Origin: Paenibacillus sp. SY21-1
GTDB lineage: Bacteria; Bacillota; Bacilli; Paenibacillales; Paenibacillaceae
Length of the DNA stretch: 64,000 nucleotides
NCBI RefSeq assembly: GCF_005222705.1
Contig: NZ_STGF01000011.1
Coordinates: 124,001 to 188,000, forward strand
Direction: 5' to 3'
Shown here piece after piece: positions 1 to 8,631 of the stretch. Numbering within the stretch: the stretch's first letter is position 1; the number at the start of each line of letters is the position of its first letter. A program made the position numbers and the translations under genes. Below the pieces are notes generated by a model. It saw only the letters and a list, made by a program, of their open reading frames with translations. It was not told where the DNA came from and did no database searches.

Positions 1-26
1 GCCTGCTCGAACAGTGCCCCAAGCGC

Positions 27-1205
27 CTACAGCTCTTCCCACTGTCCCCAATCCTCCAGATCGCTGCGCGTGTCGGCTACGTTTGCCAGCTTATCCTTGC
101 CGACGGTCTTGCGTTTCTGCTGGTAGAGCCACAGCGCGTATTCGATCGGCCTGACAACGGCCTTCCGGTAGGTTTCTTTTTCTCCCGCCTGGATGAACAC
201 TTCGCGCGCCGGCTTGGGATTAACCTCCAGCAGCCAGATACGGCCCTTGCGGTCGATCGCAAGGTCAAGCGCAAGCTCGCAAAGTCTGCCGTAGCATTGC
301 TCCAAATAGGCGGCGACGCCTGTCCCGAGCTTGTAGGCCTCCGCTTTGACCATGTCCGGCGATACTTCATCGCGGAGCCAGTCTTGAAGCAGCGAGCCCA
401 TCGTGGCCGCATGGCCGCCGCCGTGCAAATTCGACGTAATGCTTCCGACCGCCCCCACGCGCCCCGCGCAGCCGGTCACTTCCCATACGCCCTCGCTATT
501 TTTTTGCACCAGCATACGATAATCGTGTACGCGACCGTTCCCCAGCTTGATTTGAATGCCCTGCTGGGCGATATAGCGATTTTCTTTCAAGCGCCAATCG
601 GACAAGTAGCTGCCGAGCGTCGACAAGCGCATTTGCTGCGGCTTGATGATTCGTCTGGATTGCTCGCGGCCTTGCACGAGCAGGCTTCCGTCCGCCTTGC
701 GCTCGATGCGCAGAATGCCGCGTCCGCCTGTGCCGTTGATCGGCTTCAGGTAGACGAGCGGATGCTTGCGAACCATATCGATGGCATCCTGTACGCTTTC
801 GATAAACCTGGTGCCGGGCAGATGGCTTTTGAACCGAGCGTCCTTGGACAGTATCCGGTGTATCGTCCATTTGTTGCGGAGCGGGCGATTAAGATAGTTC
901 AAGTGCCCGTAGCGCTTCCGAAAGCGCTGGAGCTGCTCGAAACGGACCGTGCGTTGAATGCGGCACCGATCATAGATCAGCGAGGGTATCGCTGTCCATT
1001 TGCGCGACCATGTTTTGGAGCCTGTGTGGTAAATATGGGCGTATGCCATATTTTCCTGATAGTCGACGTCCTTTGGCGTGAAAACAATGACGTGGAGGCC
1101 AAGCTTTTGACCCGCTGCAATCATTTTCTGGTAAACGGGGCGCTCCTCCAGCAAGCCGGCGTCATTGAGATACAGGGTCAGAATGCCCAATACGGGCTTT
1201 GTCAT
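27..1205 (-). CDS. YheC/YheD family ATP-grasp protein (paralogue 1)
   Basis: A 392-residue protein of the YheC/YheD endospore coat-associated family, which has an ATP-grasp fold. The N-terminal part has the family-typical LGILTLYLND and IPSLIYDRC stretches. The ATP-grasp core follows, with YLKPINGTGGRGILRI near residues 152-167, then YIAQQGI, DYRMLVQKN, the loop NLHGGGHAA and the C-terminal metal-binding signature LLEVNPKPAR. An upstream in-frame TTG at 1223 would lie in the Shine-Dalgarno, so the ATG at 1205 is preferred, 6 bases after AAAGGAGAAG. It is the last gene of a minus-strand operon of five such paralogues and overlaps the GNAT gene by 44 bases. Members of this family are linked to the spore coat, but their substrate is unknown. 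The family call is secure; the reaction is not. Confidence 0.88.
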   Translation of the reverse strand: MTKPVLGILTLYLNDAGLLEERPVYQKMIAAGQKLGLHVIVFTPKDVDYQENMAYAHIYHTGSKTWSRKWTAIPSLIYDRCRIQRTVRFEQLQRFRKRYGHLNYLNRPLRNKWTIHRILSKDARFKSHLPGTRFIESVQDAIDMVRKHPLVYLKPINGTGGRGILRIERKADGSLLVQGREQSRRIIKPQQMRLSTLGSYLSDWRLKENRYIAQQGIQIKLGNGRVHDYRMLVQKNSEGVWEVTGCAGRVGAVGSITSNLHGGGHAATMGSLLQDWLRDEVSPDMVKAEAYKLGTGVAAYLEQCYGRLCELALDLAIDRKGRIWLLEVNPKPAREVFIQAGEKETYRKAVVRPIEYALWLYQQKRKTVGKDKLANVADTRSDLEDWGQWEEL

Positions 1206-1755
1206 GCAGGCTTCTCCTTTCAAAGCGGAGGGTAGGTTTGCCGGTAGGTCCCCGGTGCATGGAGACGGCGGTCATGCCAAGCCGGAAGCAAAGCGCCATG
1301 CTGGCGGTATTGTCAGCGGCGACCATACAGATCAGCCCGCCAAGCTCCTTCATCATCGCTTGTACAATCGCGCCGCCAACCCCGAGACTGCGAGCCTCGG
1401 GATGGACGACAACCATACAGCATTCCTCGCCGCCGGCAACGGCCAGACCCAAGCCCACCAAGCGGCTGTCGAGCCAGGCCGATACAGCGACGGAATCTGC
1501 GGCGAGAGAAGGAGAGCTTCCTGTTGCCAGTGAACCAGCCATGCTGGAATCGCGCGAGCCTGAGCTAGCCTCATAGCCGTGAGTGGCATAACGGACCGCG
1601 TGGTTGCCGGGAGCTTGAAGCCGCGACGGATCAAGCTGCCGAAGTGTACGCAGCGTAGCCGCTGTCAGCCGCCGCTCGCCGAACCGAATTGCGAATTGGA
1701 TGAGCCGGTTTCTTCCTTGCCGCCACTCCTCCGGCGAATGCAGCTTCAGCCTCAT
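1162..1755 (-). CDS. GNAT-family N-acetyltransferase
   Basis: A 197-residue protein with the GNAT acetyl-CoA-binding core in its second half. Strand beta-4 (CCMVVVHPEA) runs into the pyrophosphate-binding loop RSLGVGGAIVQ, followed by AADNTASMALCFRLGM, a classic motif B. The first 90 residues are unusual and carry a Ser/Ala-rich stretch, possibly a linker. It begins 1 base after the stop of the upstream YheC/YheD gene and runs 44 bases into the next one, so it is translated as part of the ATP-grasp array. The acceptor is unknown; a substrate or product of the ATP-grasp enzymes is a reasonable guess. The GNAT call is clear from motif A. Confidence 0.8.
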   Translation of the reverse strand: MRLKLHSPEEWRQGRNRLIQFAIRFGERRLTAATLRTLRQLDPSRLQAPGNHAVRYATHGYEASSGSRDSSMAGSLATGSSPSLAADSVAVSAWLDSRLVGLGLAVAGGEECCMVVVHPEARSLGVGGAIVQAMMKELGGLICMVAADNTASMALCFRLGMTAVSMHRGPTGKPTLRFERRSLHDKARIGHSDPVSQ

Positions 1756-1756
1756 G

Positions 1757-2914
1757 CTATGCCCCTCCCACCTTTTTATCGGACTTTCCTTTTGCCAGAA
1801 ACGCGCCGTAATGAAAAATCCGCTCCAGCGATTTCTGGCGAATATGCGGCTCGTCGAATTTCATCGGTTTGGAGTTGGCTTCAAAAAACCATAGGTTTCC
1901 GTTGCCGTCCACGCCAAGATCCATCGACATTTCGCCCAGCAGCTGGCCCGATGCGCGCTCAATCTGCCGCGCAATCAGAACAGCCGTATTTTTGACCTTC
2001 GTTAGAAGCTTACGCGCCTGCTCCTCATTAAATGAATGGGCGAGCAGCTTTTCCGGATCCTCAATCATTCCGCCGCGGGGGACATGGGTCGTTATGCTGG
2101 CCGCTCCTGCGATCCGAGCCCCAATGCCGGTCACGTCCCATTGTCCGCGCTGGTTTTTTTGCACCAGCACCCGCAAATCGAATTTGCGGTCATTGTAGGA
2201 GGCGAGCGGAATGCCCTGCTGAGCAATGTAGGCCTCGCCAAGACTTTCCTTTTGAATCCGGCTCCACAGCTTGCTTATGCTGGCGCAATTGTAGGTGGCG
2301 CTTTTTTTGCTTTCCTGTATTTTGAGCCGAAAAGGCAGCTGCTTCTCGGCATGGACTTTGATCGTCATGATGCCTTTGCCGGCCTTGCCGCTTTCCGGCT
2401 TCAAGTACAAATAGGAATGCTTGCGCATCATTCTGCCAAGACTGGCGACGCTCATCAGCTTGCGGGTGCTGGGAATATAAGGCTTGGTGATTTTGGACAG
2501 CTTGAGCCATTCGAACAAATCCCATTTGTTGAAAAAGGAAGGATTAAACAGCTTGATGCGCGGATGCTTGCGGCAAGCGGCGATTTTCTGCTTGACGGCA
2601 GGCAGCATTTCATCCTCCCGGAGTGGAATCCGGTTATAAATAATGTCCGGAAATGGAAGCAGCCGCTTGGACCATACATCCATTTCCTCGTTATAGACGA
2701 AGCCCTGTTGATTGCTGCCCGTGAGATTCAAGTGCTTGGCGGTAACGACGTAGACGATAAAGCCCATGCTCTGGCCGGTGCGAATCAGATCGATGAAATT
2801 TTTGCGATTGCCGCGAAACTGCTGATGATCGTCCTCAATCGTCAGAATGGCAAGTACGGTCCGGCCGGCGCGCAGCTCTCTGTAATCCGAGTCCTCGGGA
2901 AGAAAGCCGTCCAT
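1757..2914 (-). CDS. YheC/YheD family ATP-grasp protein (paralogue 2)
   Basis: A 385-residue YheC/YheD protein. Visible motifs are VLAILTIEDD, FPDIIYNRIP, YLYLKPESGKAGKGIMTI (the ATP-grasp nucleotide loop), YIAQQGIPL, DLRVLVQKNQ, THVPRGGM and the C-terminal FFEANSKPMKFDE. The start is set at ATG 2914 because its A is the last base of the upstream TAA stop and a GGGAGGG site lies just before it. A longer in-frame start at 2959 would sit inside the upstream gene. This one-base TAATG overlap suggests translational coupling with paralogue 3. The role is inferred as spore coat associated. Confidence 0.88.
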   Translation of the reverse strand: MDGFLPEDSDYRELRAGRTVLAILTIEDDHQQFRGNRKNFIDLIRTGQSMGFIVYVVTAKHLNLTGSNQQGFVYNEEMDVWSKRLLPFPDIIYNRIPLREDEMLPAVKQKIAACRKHPRIKLFNPSFFNKWDLFEWLKLSKITKPYIPSTRKLMSVASLGRMMRKHSYLYLKPESGKAGKGIMTIKVHAEKQLPFRLKIQESKKSATYNCASISKLWSRIQKESLGEAYIAQQGIPLASYNDRKFDLRVLVQKNQRGQWDVTGIGARIAGAASITTHVPRGGMIEDPEKLLAHSFNEEQARKLLTKVKNTAVLIARQIERASGQLLGEMSMDLGVDGNGNLWFFEANSKPMKFDEPHIRQKSLERIFHYGAFLAKGKSDKKVGGA

Positions 2915-4293
2915 TAGCCATTCCCTCCCTGCCCCTGGAATCTGCTGAGATATAAGCAATGCTCCAGAATATACGAGATGGACGCGCGCCCCTCCGAGCG
3001 CAGCGCAGGATGCTTGAAGATGGAGCGCCCCGGCTTGGCATTTGCTTCAAACATCCAAATCTCCCCGTCCTTGTCGATTCCTATATCGAGTCCCAGCTCG
3101 CCAAGCCGATGCGGATAGTTGCGTTCAATGGCTTCCGACAGCTTGACGGCCGCTTTTTTCGCTTTTTCAAGCACGGCGTCGGCGTCGCTTCCGAACGTTT
3201 TGCTCAGCGCCTGTTCGGGCGTCATTAACGATCCGCCGTTTTTTACATGCGTGGTGACGCTGCCGCGACCTGCTTTCTTGGCGCCGATGCCGGCGGGCAC
3301 CCATTCGTTTTGCCCGTTCTTATGCATGTGGAATCGAAAATCCAGCGGGCAGCCGTCAATTTCCACGAGCCGGATGCCTTGCTGCACGACATATTGGCCA
3401 AGGTTGGTGCCGTGTCGGGCTTGCAGCATGCGCATCAGGCTTTGAAAGGTGGTGAAGCGCAGCAGCACATTTTGGCGGCCCTTGCGATAACGGGCGAAGT
3501 AGCCGCGTTTCGGATGATAGGTCAGCCGGTAAATGCCGATGCCGAGGCTTCCCGCGGCAGGCTTGAAATAAAGAAATTGATGCTTTTCCAGCATTTCCTT
3601 TATTTTCTCGGGAGCGGGCGCGGAAACGGATTCCGGCAAATGCTCCAGCGCCTCGGGGTCTTTGTCGAGCAGCTTATACACATCCGCCTTGTTAAAGAAG
3701 CTCCAATTAAAAAAAGGGATTTTGCGTCTGACGAAGCGCTCGCGCAGCGAATTGATGGAGGCTGTGGTTTCGGCTTTTCGGCTAGGCAGCCGGTTGTAGA
3801 CGACATCCGGGAGCGGAATGATTTTGCGGTACCATCCGCCGTTGGCATTGAGGAAGTAGCCGTTGATCGTCTCCTGCTGCCAGTTGATATCGCTTGGGGT
3901 AAAGCCGAACATATACGCTTTGTGCTCGCCGCTGCGAATAATTTGTTTGATAAAGCCGGTACGCGGTCCAAACGGATTGCTTTCTGAACGAATGTTATGA
4001 TCGCTCAATATGCCGACAAGCGGACCAAGCTGCACCTCGTTTTCGCCCGAGTTAAGGACGTACACGTTGCCGGATTTGGGAACGCGTATCGATTGACGAA
4101 CGCCTGCCGACAAGTACAAATGATGGCCAGGCCGTTTTAAAGTCTTGATATCGGCTGTGATGACCTCGTTCCCCAGCTTCAGGTGAACCGTTTTTTTGCC
4201 GGCAAGCTTCAACTGCTTCAGCAATGGGCTGGACAAATAGACGGTCTTGCTGGGCTGCTGCGAGAAATGTACGTTACAAGTTGTCAAACTCAT
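2914..4293 (-). CDS. YheC/YheD family ATP-grasp protein (paralogue 3, long form)
   Basis: A 459-residue YheD-like protein. Residues 1-90 form an extra N-terminal domain, including VYLSSPLLKQLKL, a repeated beta-type segment, and the junction QLGPLVGILS. The ATP-grasp domain carries FLYFKPAAGSLGIGIYRL, YVVQQGIRLVEI, DFRFHMHKN, THVKNGGSLM and MFEANAKPGRSIF. It shares this two-part architecture with paralogue 5 and lacks it relative to paralogues 1, 2 and 4, so the array contains long and short forms. It overlaps the upstream gene by 4 bases (ATGA). The function beyond coat association is unknown. Confidence 0.88.
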   Translation of the reverse strand: MSLTTCNVHFSQQPSKTVYLSSPLLKQLKLAGKKTVHLKLGNEVITADIKTLKRPGHHLYLSAGVRQSIRVPKSGNVYVLNSGENEVQLGPLVGILSDHNIRSESNPFGPRTGFIKQIIRSGEHKAYMFGFTPSDINWQQETINGYFLNANGGWYRKIIPLPDVVYNRLPSRKAETTASINSLRERFVRRKIPFFNWSFFNKADVYKLLDKDPEALEHLPESVSAPAPEKIKEMLEKHQFLYFKPAAGSLGIGIYRLTYHPKRGYFARYRKGRQNVLLRFTTFQSLMRMLQARHGTNLGQYVVQQGIRLVEIDGCPLDFRFHMHKNGQNEWVPAGIGAKKAGRGSVTTHVKNGGSLMTPEQALSKTFGSDADAVLEKAKKAAVKLSEAIERNYPHRLGELGLDIGIDKDGEIWMFEANAKPGRSIFKHPALRSEGRASISYILEHCLYLSRFQGQGGNG

Positions 4294-5501
4294 CGATGAA
4301 CCTCCTGAACGTTGAAAGGCCGTTTTTGGCTGCCTGAAATGAACGTTGCCGTCCGGTTGTGCTTGCTGTCAGCGACTGTGGCAAACGGCAGCGAACGATT
4401 GACCAGCCACTGCGCATAACTGAGCGGTCTTTCGACCGCCAGCCGCCAGGCCGCATCATCTCGAATCAGCCGAAAGGAGGAGCGGCCAGGCTTGGAATTG
4501 GCCTCAAGCAGCCATATGCTCCCGTCAGGCTCAATGCCTAAGTCAAGCCCAAGCTCGGCCAGTCTGCCGAATTCGTTCTCGAGCTGAACAGCGGTTTGCA
4601 TGCTTATTGTATGGAGGCGGGACAGCAAACGTTCGGCTTTAGGCGCTCCGAATTTATCGGCAAGCGCCTGCAGGGCCGGTTCGGCGCTGCCGCCCCCATG
4701 CAGGTTCGAGGTGAGCGTTCCGGGCTGCCCCGTGCGGACAACGCTGCCGGTAATCGTCCATCTGCCGTCTCCGTCCTTCTGCAGCAGCAAGCGTACATCA
4801 AACGGCTTGTCGTCGTCGCCGCGCAGCATAAGGTAAGGCTGGACGATATAGGACACTCCGTCGGTGACGCGTTCGAGCCAGCGGTCGCAAGCCGAGTCGC
4901 TCGCAAATTGCCGCTGCACAACCCGGTTGGAGCCGCTTCTCCCTTTGGCGATCACGCCCTCGCCTTGCAAGGAGCGGGCAAGATGCACGACGCCCTTGCC
5001 CTGCATGCCTGCGGAAGGCTTTAGCACGACGCCATGGGCATGCGGCTTGAGCAATTCCGCGACGCTATGCTCCCCGGCCTGAAAGCGGGAGGAGGGAGGC
5101 AGATGGCCGGCAAGCTCCGGATGGCGCCGAAGCGCTTCATGCACGTCCGCTTTGCCTGGCAAGCCGCCGCCGAGTATTCTGTAGCGCTTTAGCAGGCGCA
5201 AGCGCTGAAGCAGACGGTTTGCGGCGAGCCGCTGCGCGAAGGAAGTAAAGAAGCTGCGGTCATAGACGATGTCAGGCGGAGCGGCGGCTCCGGGACTCCA
5301 GCCCGCTTCCCCCCAGCGCCAGGCAGTAAGGCGGCCAGGCTCCGCGTCGAAGCTGTCCGCCGAGCATACATAGACGTCGATGCCTCGTCGTTTGCCAAGC
5401 TCGCTTAGCGCCTTGCAAAATGCCGGCTCGGGTACGGACAGGCGATCTCCTTGGCGGACCAGGGCGGCGACGACGACGGCGAGCGTAATCGTGTGACTCA
5501 T
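4290..5501 (-). CDS. YheC/YheD family ATP-grasp protein (paralogue 4)
   Basis: A 403-residue short-form YheC/YheD protein. Motifs include PPDIVYDRSF, GVVLKPSAGMQGKGVVHL, YIVQPYLML, DVRLLLQKDGDG, SNLHGGGSAEP and LLEANSKPGRSSF. It is the most divergent of the five: the usual QQG after the IVQ strand is QPY. The ATG at 5501 has GGGAGG about 8 bases upstream. There are 15 bases to the preceding gene and a 4-base overlap with the next, so all six genes should be on one transcript. The ligand or product is not known. Confidence 0.87.
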   Translation of the reverse strand: MSHTITLAVVVAALVRQGDRLSVPEPAFCKALSELGKRRGIDVYVCSADSFDAEPGRLTAWRWGEAGWSPGAAAPPDIVYDRSFFTSFAQRLAANRLLQRLRLLKRYRILGGGLPGKADVHEALRRHPELAGHLPPSSRFQAGEHSVAELLKPHAHGVVLKPSAGMQGKGVVHLARSLQGEGVIAKGRSGSNRVVQRQFASDSACDRWLERVTDGVSYIVQPYLMLRGDDDKPFDVRLLLQKDGDGRWTITGSVVRTGQPGTLTSNLHGGGSAEPALQALADKFGAPKAERLLSRLHTISMQTAVQLENEFGRLAELGLDLGIEPDGSIWLLEANSKPGRSSFRLIRDDAAWRLAVERPLSYAQWLVNRSLPFATVADSKHNRTATFISGSQKRPFNVQEVHR

Positions 5502-5516
5502 GGGCGGAGCCTCCCT

Positions 5517-6887
5517 TCAGAAGCCTGACAAAAATCTTGAATACTGAATCATCATACGGACGGACGGGCGAATCTTGTTGTCGTTGAGCGGGGTATTGTC
5601 GTTTTTGGACGGCTTGGAATTGACCTCGAGCAGCCAGACCTTACCGGTTGTGTCAAGCGCCAGATCAATGCCGAGCTCCCCGAAATGGGCGGGAATGTGC
5701 GCATCGATGCCGCGGGCGATATTGAGCGCCGCCTGCTGAAGCCGCTGCGTGGCATCGCTCCGGTTAACGCCCGTCTGCAGGTTCGAGCGGGCAACCGCTT
5801 CGCCGACGGTGCTGAGCGTGCCGCCTCTTGCCAGATTGGATACGAAATGCTGGCTGCCTGCGGTACGGGCGACAATGGAGGTGATTTTCCATTTGCCCTC
5901 AGCGTTCTTCTGCACAAGCGCGCGGAAATCGACCGGCCGCTTCTGGATTTCAATAAGCTGCAGGCCTTGCTGGATTTGGTAGCGAACGGTTTTCATTTTG
6001 GCGGAAATGGTGGAGTACAGCTTGACGAGATTCGCGTAATGCTGCTTGCGCGTCCCGGCCGTTGTGGCGAACATCGCCTGATAGCCGGTTCCTTCCGAAC
6101 GCGCAATGCGGATAATGCCTTTGCCGAGACTGCCGCGGACAGGCTTTAGAAAAATGTTGTTATAGCGAGAGCACATCGATTTCAGCATCGTATAGTTGCG
6201 AAGGAGATGGGATTCGGGCAAGTAGCGGACGAGCGATTCATCCTTTTTCAGCGCGTCGAATACCTCGGTTTTATCGAGAAACTTTTCATTGAACACGGTA
6301 GCCTTGTGCCGAATCTTTACTTCTTTCATAAAATGCTGCACACTCGGCCTGTTCTCCAGCTTGCGGGTCGTAAGGCGATTGTTGACAACGTCCGGCACGG
6401 GCATCGTCATCATGCGCCAGCCCTCTTGATACACCCAGCCTTCAACGGTGGCGCTGCTCGCGTCAAGCTGGCTGGGGGTGAAAAAATAAACGTAAGCGCC
6501 TTGCGCCGCACAGGCTTCAACGAGCTCCCGGCAGAATAGCGTGATCGAGCCGAAAGGTTTATCCGGCATATCCGGGTAAGCGCGGCTGACGAGCACGCCG
6601 ATCAGCGGTCCAAGCACGAGGGTGGCGTCGCCGGCCCTGTAATGCGCCCGCAGCATTGAGCCGCTTGCGAGGCCAAGCTGACGCGCCAGACTTTGGCTGA
6701 TGCGCACGCCGTCGAATTTGGCGACCGGAATAACCTTAACATGCTGGCGAAACGCCCCGAATTTCAGTACGATATGCTGGCCTTGGGGCATTTTCCACTG
6801 CTTGATGTACGCTTCGCCTAACATGATTGTATCTTCCGGAAGCATGCTGGAGCTGACCACCTGTACGGCTACTTTCGATTTGAGCAT
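5517..6887 (-). CDS. YheC/YheD family ATP-grasp protein (paralogue 5, long form, first in operon)
   Basis: A 456-residue long-form YheD-like protein, the promoter-proximal gene of the array. The N-terminal domain (about residues 1-100) ends at LVLGPLIGVLVS, matching the same junction in paralogue 3. The ATP-grasp part has NIFLKPVRGSLGKGIIRI, YQIQQGLQLIEI, DFRALVQKN, NLARGGTLS and LLEVNSKPSKND. The ATG at 6887 follows AGGAGAT. Upstream is an AC-N17-CATATGATA sequence that fits a sigma-K promoter. The family assignment is firm; the biochemical role is open. Confidence 0.88.
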   Translation of the reverse strand: MLKSKVAVQVVSSSMLPEDTIMLGEAYIKQWKMPQGQHIVLKFGAFRQHVKVIPVAKFDGVRISQSLARQLGLASGSMLRAHYRAGDATLVLGPLIGVLVSRAYPDMPDKPFGSITLFCRELVEACAAQGAYVYFFTPSQLDASSATVEGWVYQEGWRMMTMPVPDVVNNRLTTRKLENRPSVQHFMKEVKIRHKATVFNEKFLDKTEVFDALKKDESLVRYLPESHLLRNYTMLKSMCSRYNNIFLKPVRGSLGKGIIRIARSEGTGYQAMFATTAGTRKQHYANLVKLYSTISAKMKTVRYQIQQGLQLIEIQKRPVDFRALVQKNAEGKWKITSIVARTAGSQHFVSNLARGGTLSTVGEAVARSNLQTGVNRSDATQRLQQAALNIARGIDAHIPAHFGELGIDLALDTTGKVWLLEVNSKPSKNDNTPLNDNKIRPSVRMMIQYSRFLSGF

Positions 6888-6960
6888 CGTAAATCTCCTT
6901 CCAGGCAGGAGGATGACGGTGACGGGGAAGCGGCCTATAGGTGTTTTACACGAATTAATT

Positions 6961-6988
6961 TATCATATGAGGACATCTATCCCTTGGT
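6961..6988 (-). promoter_or_regulatory. Candidate sigma-K promoter of the yheCD array
   Basis: On the minus strand CATATGATA (6969-6961) matches the sigma-K -10 pattern CATAnnnTA exactly. An AC dinucleotide (6988-6987) lies 17 bases upstream as the minimal -35. It is about 75 bases before the first start codon. Spore-coat functions fit late mother-cell expression, but the -35 is only two bases, so chance matches are possible. Confidence 0.4.
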
Positions 6989-7130
6989 GAATCCGTATAG
7001 TCGATGTGGGCGGTTGTTTTCAGCGGCTTTTCCGATATCGGAGGGGGCATAGTTGTCCCAAGACGCTCATATACTGGTTCTATGGGGGACAAGTCCCGTC
7101 CTGATGGAGAAGGTGAAGGAGTTGAACGCA

Positions 7131-7415
7131 ATGCTGCGAGGAAAAAGGAGACATGTCGTGTATTTGCTGATTGCCCTCGGTATGCTGGGCTACGCGCTGC
7201 CGCGGCTTGAGCTTGGAGCGACCTGGGAGGCGACTAATGTATTTGCAATCGTCTGGACGTTATTTGCATTTGTCATTGTATCCGCGCATCTCAATGCACT
7301 GATGATGCCGGAGGAGAAGCGCAAGGATTTGGCGCGCGTCAAACGGGCAAGGTCGCTGCTGCGGGAACGCAGGCTTGCGGAGAAGGCGGTCGAGCGAAGC
7401 CGGGTGCGCGGCTAG
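7131..7415 (+). CDS. Small two-TM membrane protein, unknown function
   Basis: A 94-residue protein with two predicted membrane helices (about residues 9-27 and 39-62) and a strongly basic C-terminal tail rich in Arg and Lys. I chose the ATG at 7131 because AAGGAG (7116-7121) lies 9 bases upstream; an alternative TTG at 7053, with GAGGGGG before it, would add 26 residues. It is divergent from the yheCD array and ends in front of a strong bidirectional terminator. I do not recognise the family. Confidence 0.6.
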   Translation: MLRGKRRHVVYLLIALGMLGYALPRLELGATWEATNVFAIVWTLFAFVIVSAHLNALMMPEEKRKDLARVKRARSLLRERRLAEKAVERSRVRG

Positions 7416-7456
7416 CCGGGAAACGCGGACAGGAAGCGGCATAAGCGGAGGGAAGC

Positions 7457-7505
7457 AAATAAGAGAAGCAAGCCGCCCGTCAGGGCCGGCTTGCTTCTCT
7501 TATTT
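7457..7505. terminator. Bidirectional rho-independent terminator
   Basis: A perfect 19-base inverted repeat (7457-7475 with 7487-7505) with an 11-base loop. A-rich and T-rich ends on both sides let it work in both directions. It lies between the convergent small membrane gene and the XRE gene, and it includes the TAA stop codon of the XRE gene (7502-7500). Confidence 0.88.
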
Positions 7506-7847
7506 AATGGCACGGACGAACTCCTTGATAATCCGGTAGGCCGATTCTTGATCCTTGAGCGTTAAGGCTTTAAGCTGATGGGCAATTTTGTAGGCATAGC
7601 CATCTTCATTTTCGATTTCGGCGTGTTCCGGGTCGTTCCCTATGTTCACTAGCCGCTCCAGCGACAAGCCAAGAGCTTGGGCGATTTTGCTAAGCACGTC
7701 GACCGTGGGATTTTTTTCACCGCGCTCGACCTGTCCCATATAGGACGGAGTAATATCGGCGTGCAAAGCGAGCTGCTCCTGGCTTAGGCCTCTCTGTTTA
7801 CGCAAATAACGAATGTTTTCGCCGATTTGCTTCGCGATTTCACTCAT
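7500..7847 (-). CDS. XRE-family helix-turn-helix regulator (SinR-like)
   Basis: A 115-residue protein with an N-terminal Cro/C1-type HTH (about residues 5-62: IGENIRYLRKQRGLSQEQLA, then ITPSYMGQVERGEKNPTVDVLSKIAQAL) and a C-terminal helical region (residues 75-115) that could dimerise. AGGTGAG lies upstream of the ATG. The divergent spacer towards the next gene holds TACTATA repeats and a strong promoter that it may control. The targets are unknown; SinR-like describes the architecture only. Confidence 0.85.
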   Translation of the reverse strand: MSEIAKQIGENIRYLRKQRGLSQEQLALHADITPSYMGQVERGEKNPTVDVLSKIAQALGLSLERLVNIGNDPEHAEIENEDGYAYKIAHQLKALTLKDQESAYRIIKEFVRAIK

Positions 7848-7920
7848 CCGCTCACCTCAATTCAACGATAGAGGTTTCAGTTATGCCCAACAACACGCTA
7901 TAGAATGTATAAAAAATAGC

Positions 7921-7961
7921 TACTATAGTAATTGACTTCGCAATGGTCCCTTTACTATAAT
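7921..7961 (+). promoter_or_regulatory. Sigma-A promoter with flanking TACTATA repeats
   Basis: TTGACT (7932-7937), an 18-base spacer and TATAAT (7956-7961) form a strong sigma-A promoter for the gene at 8079. The palindrome TACTATAGTA (7921-7930) sits just upstream of the -35, and the same TACTATA recurs over the -10 (7953-7959), 32 bases later. The neighbouring XRE protein is a candidate binder. Confidence 0.65.
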
Positions 7962-8078
7962 TGTGTAAAATGGTTCATTCTATTAACATCCTTACCTATA
8001 CAGGGGCAATTTACCAATTCCAATCTGCGTGGTAGGATAGACTAGGGTGAAAGCCTTACGGCATGAGGAGGCCAGACG

Positions 8079-8552
8079 TTGGTTGACGAATTTGAATTTT
8101 TTAGGAAAGTACGAGCTTATTATTGCAATGTTCCATTTCTGATCCAGTTTACTTATCGTATGTCGCATAAGGTCGATAAAGCGTCTGCTGCTCATGGAAC
8201 ATTCAGTTGCCGTGTCAATCCGCATACGCAAATCGTGGAATATATGCTCGATTTGAAGTCCGATCCGATTTCCAGACCGTTTAGCGAGCAAAGCTCTTTT
8301 TTGTTCTCCAACGTATATGAAGAAATCCCGGTGCAATGCATAGAGCTGCGCAGCTACCCGATTCTGTCGCTGCGCTACCCCGTACCGATCGATTACGACT
8401 GGCAGGCCTTTATCAAGAATGGGGCGGAAACCGCGATTAACCAGCAATCGGTCCAGCTGCTTTTCAAGAAATGGGAGCTTATTGGAAAAACTGGACAAGC
8501 GGTTGACGCCAAGCTCAAGGTGGAACGTGTATTATTGAACTGGCAGCTGTAA
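8079..8552 (+). CDS. Conserved hypothetical protein
   Basis: A 157-residue soluble protein with a TTG start at 8079, 7 bases after GAGGAGG (8065-8071). No membrane segment or motif I recognise. It is rich in aromatic residues and has the strand-like segments PVQCIELRSYPILSLRYPVPID and QSVQLLFKKWELIG. It has its own promoter and precedes the ytoI-like gene by about 80 bases. The reverse strand is also open over much of this span, but the ribosome site and promoter favour the plus strand. Confidence 0.6.
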   Translation: MVDEFEFFRKVRAYYCNVPFLIQFTYRMSHKVDKASAAHGTFSCRVNPHTQIVEYMLDLKSDPISRPFSEQSSFLFSNVYEEIPVQCIELRSYPILSLRYPVPIDYDWQAFIKNGAETAINQQSVQLLFKKWELIGKTGQAVDAKLKVERVLLNWQL

Positions 8553-8631
8553 GGGGGCGGGAAGCGCCGACATGACTTGAGCCGCAGCTTCTTCTATAAT
8601 GAAAGAAGATTGGAAGAGCGGAGGAATGAAG

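Noticed and set aside
297-1235. Long plus-strand open frame opposite the first YheC/YheD gene
   Set aside because: It is the antisense shadow of a GC-rich gene with clear ATP-grasp motifs and has no ribosome site or known motif. The same holds for 2036-2917 and 3247-3987.
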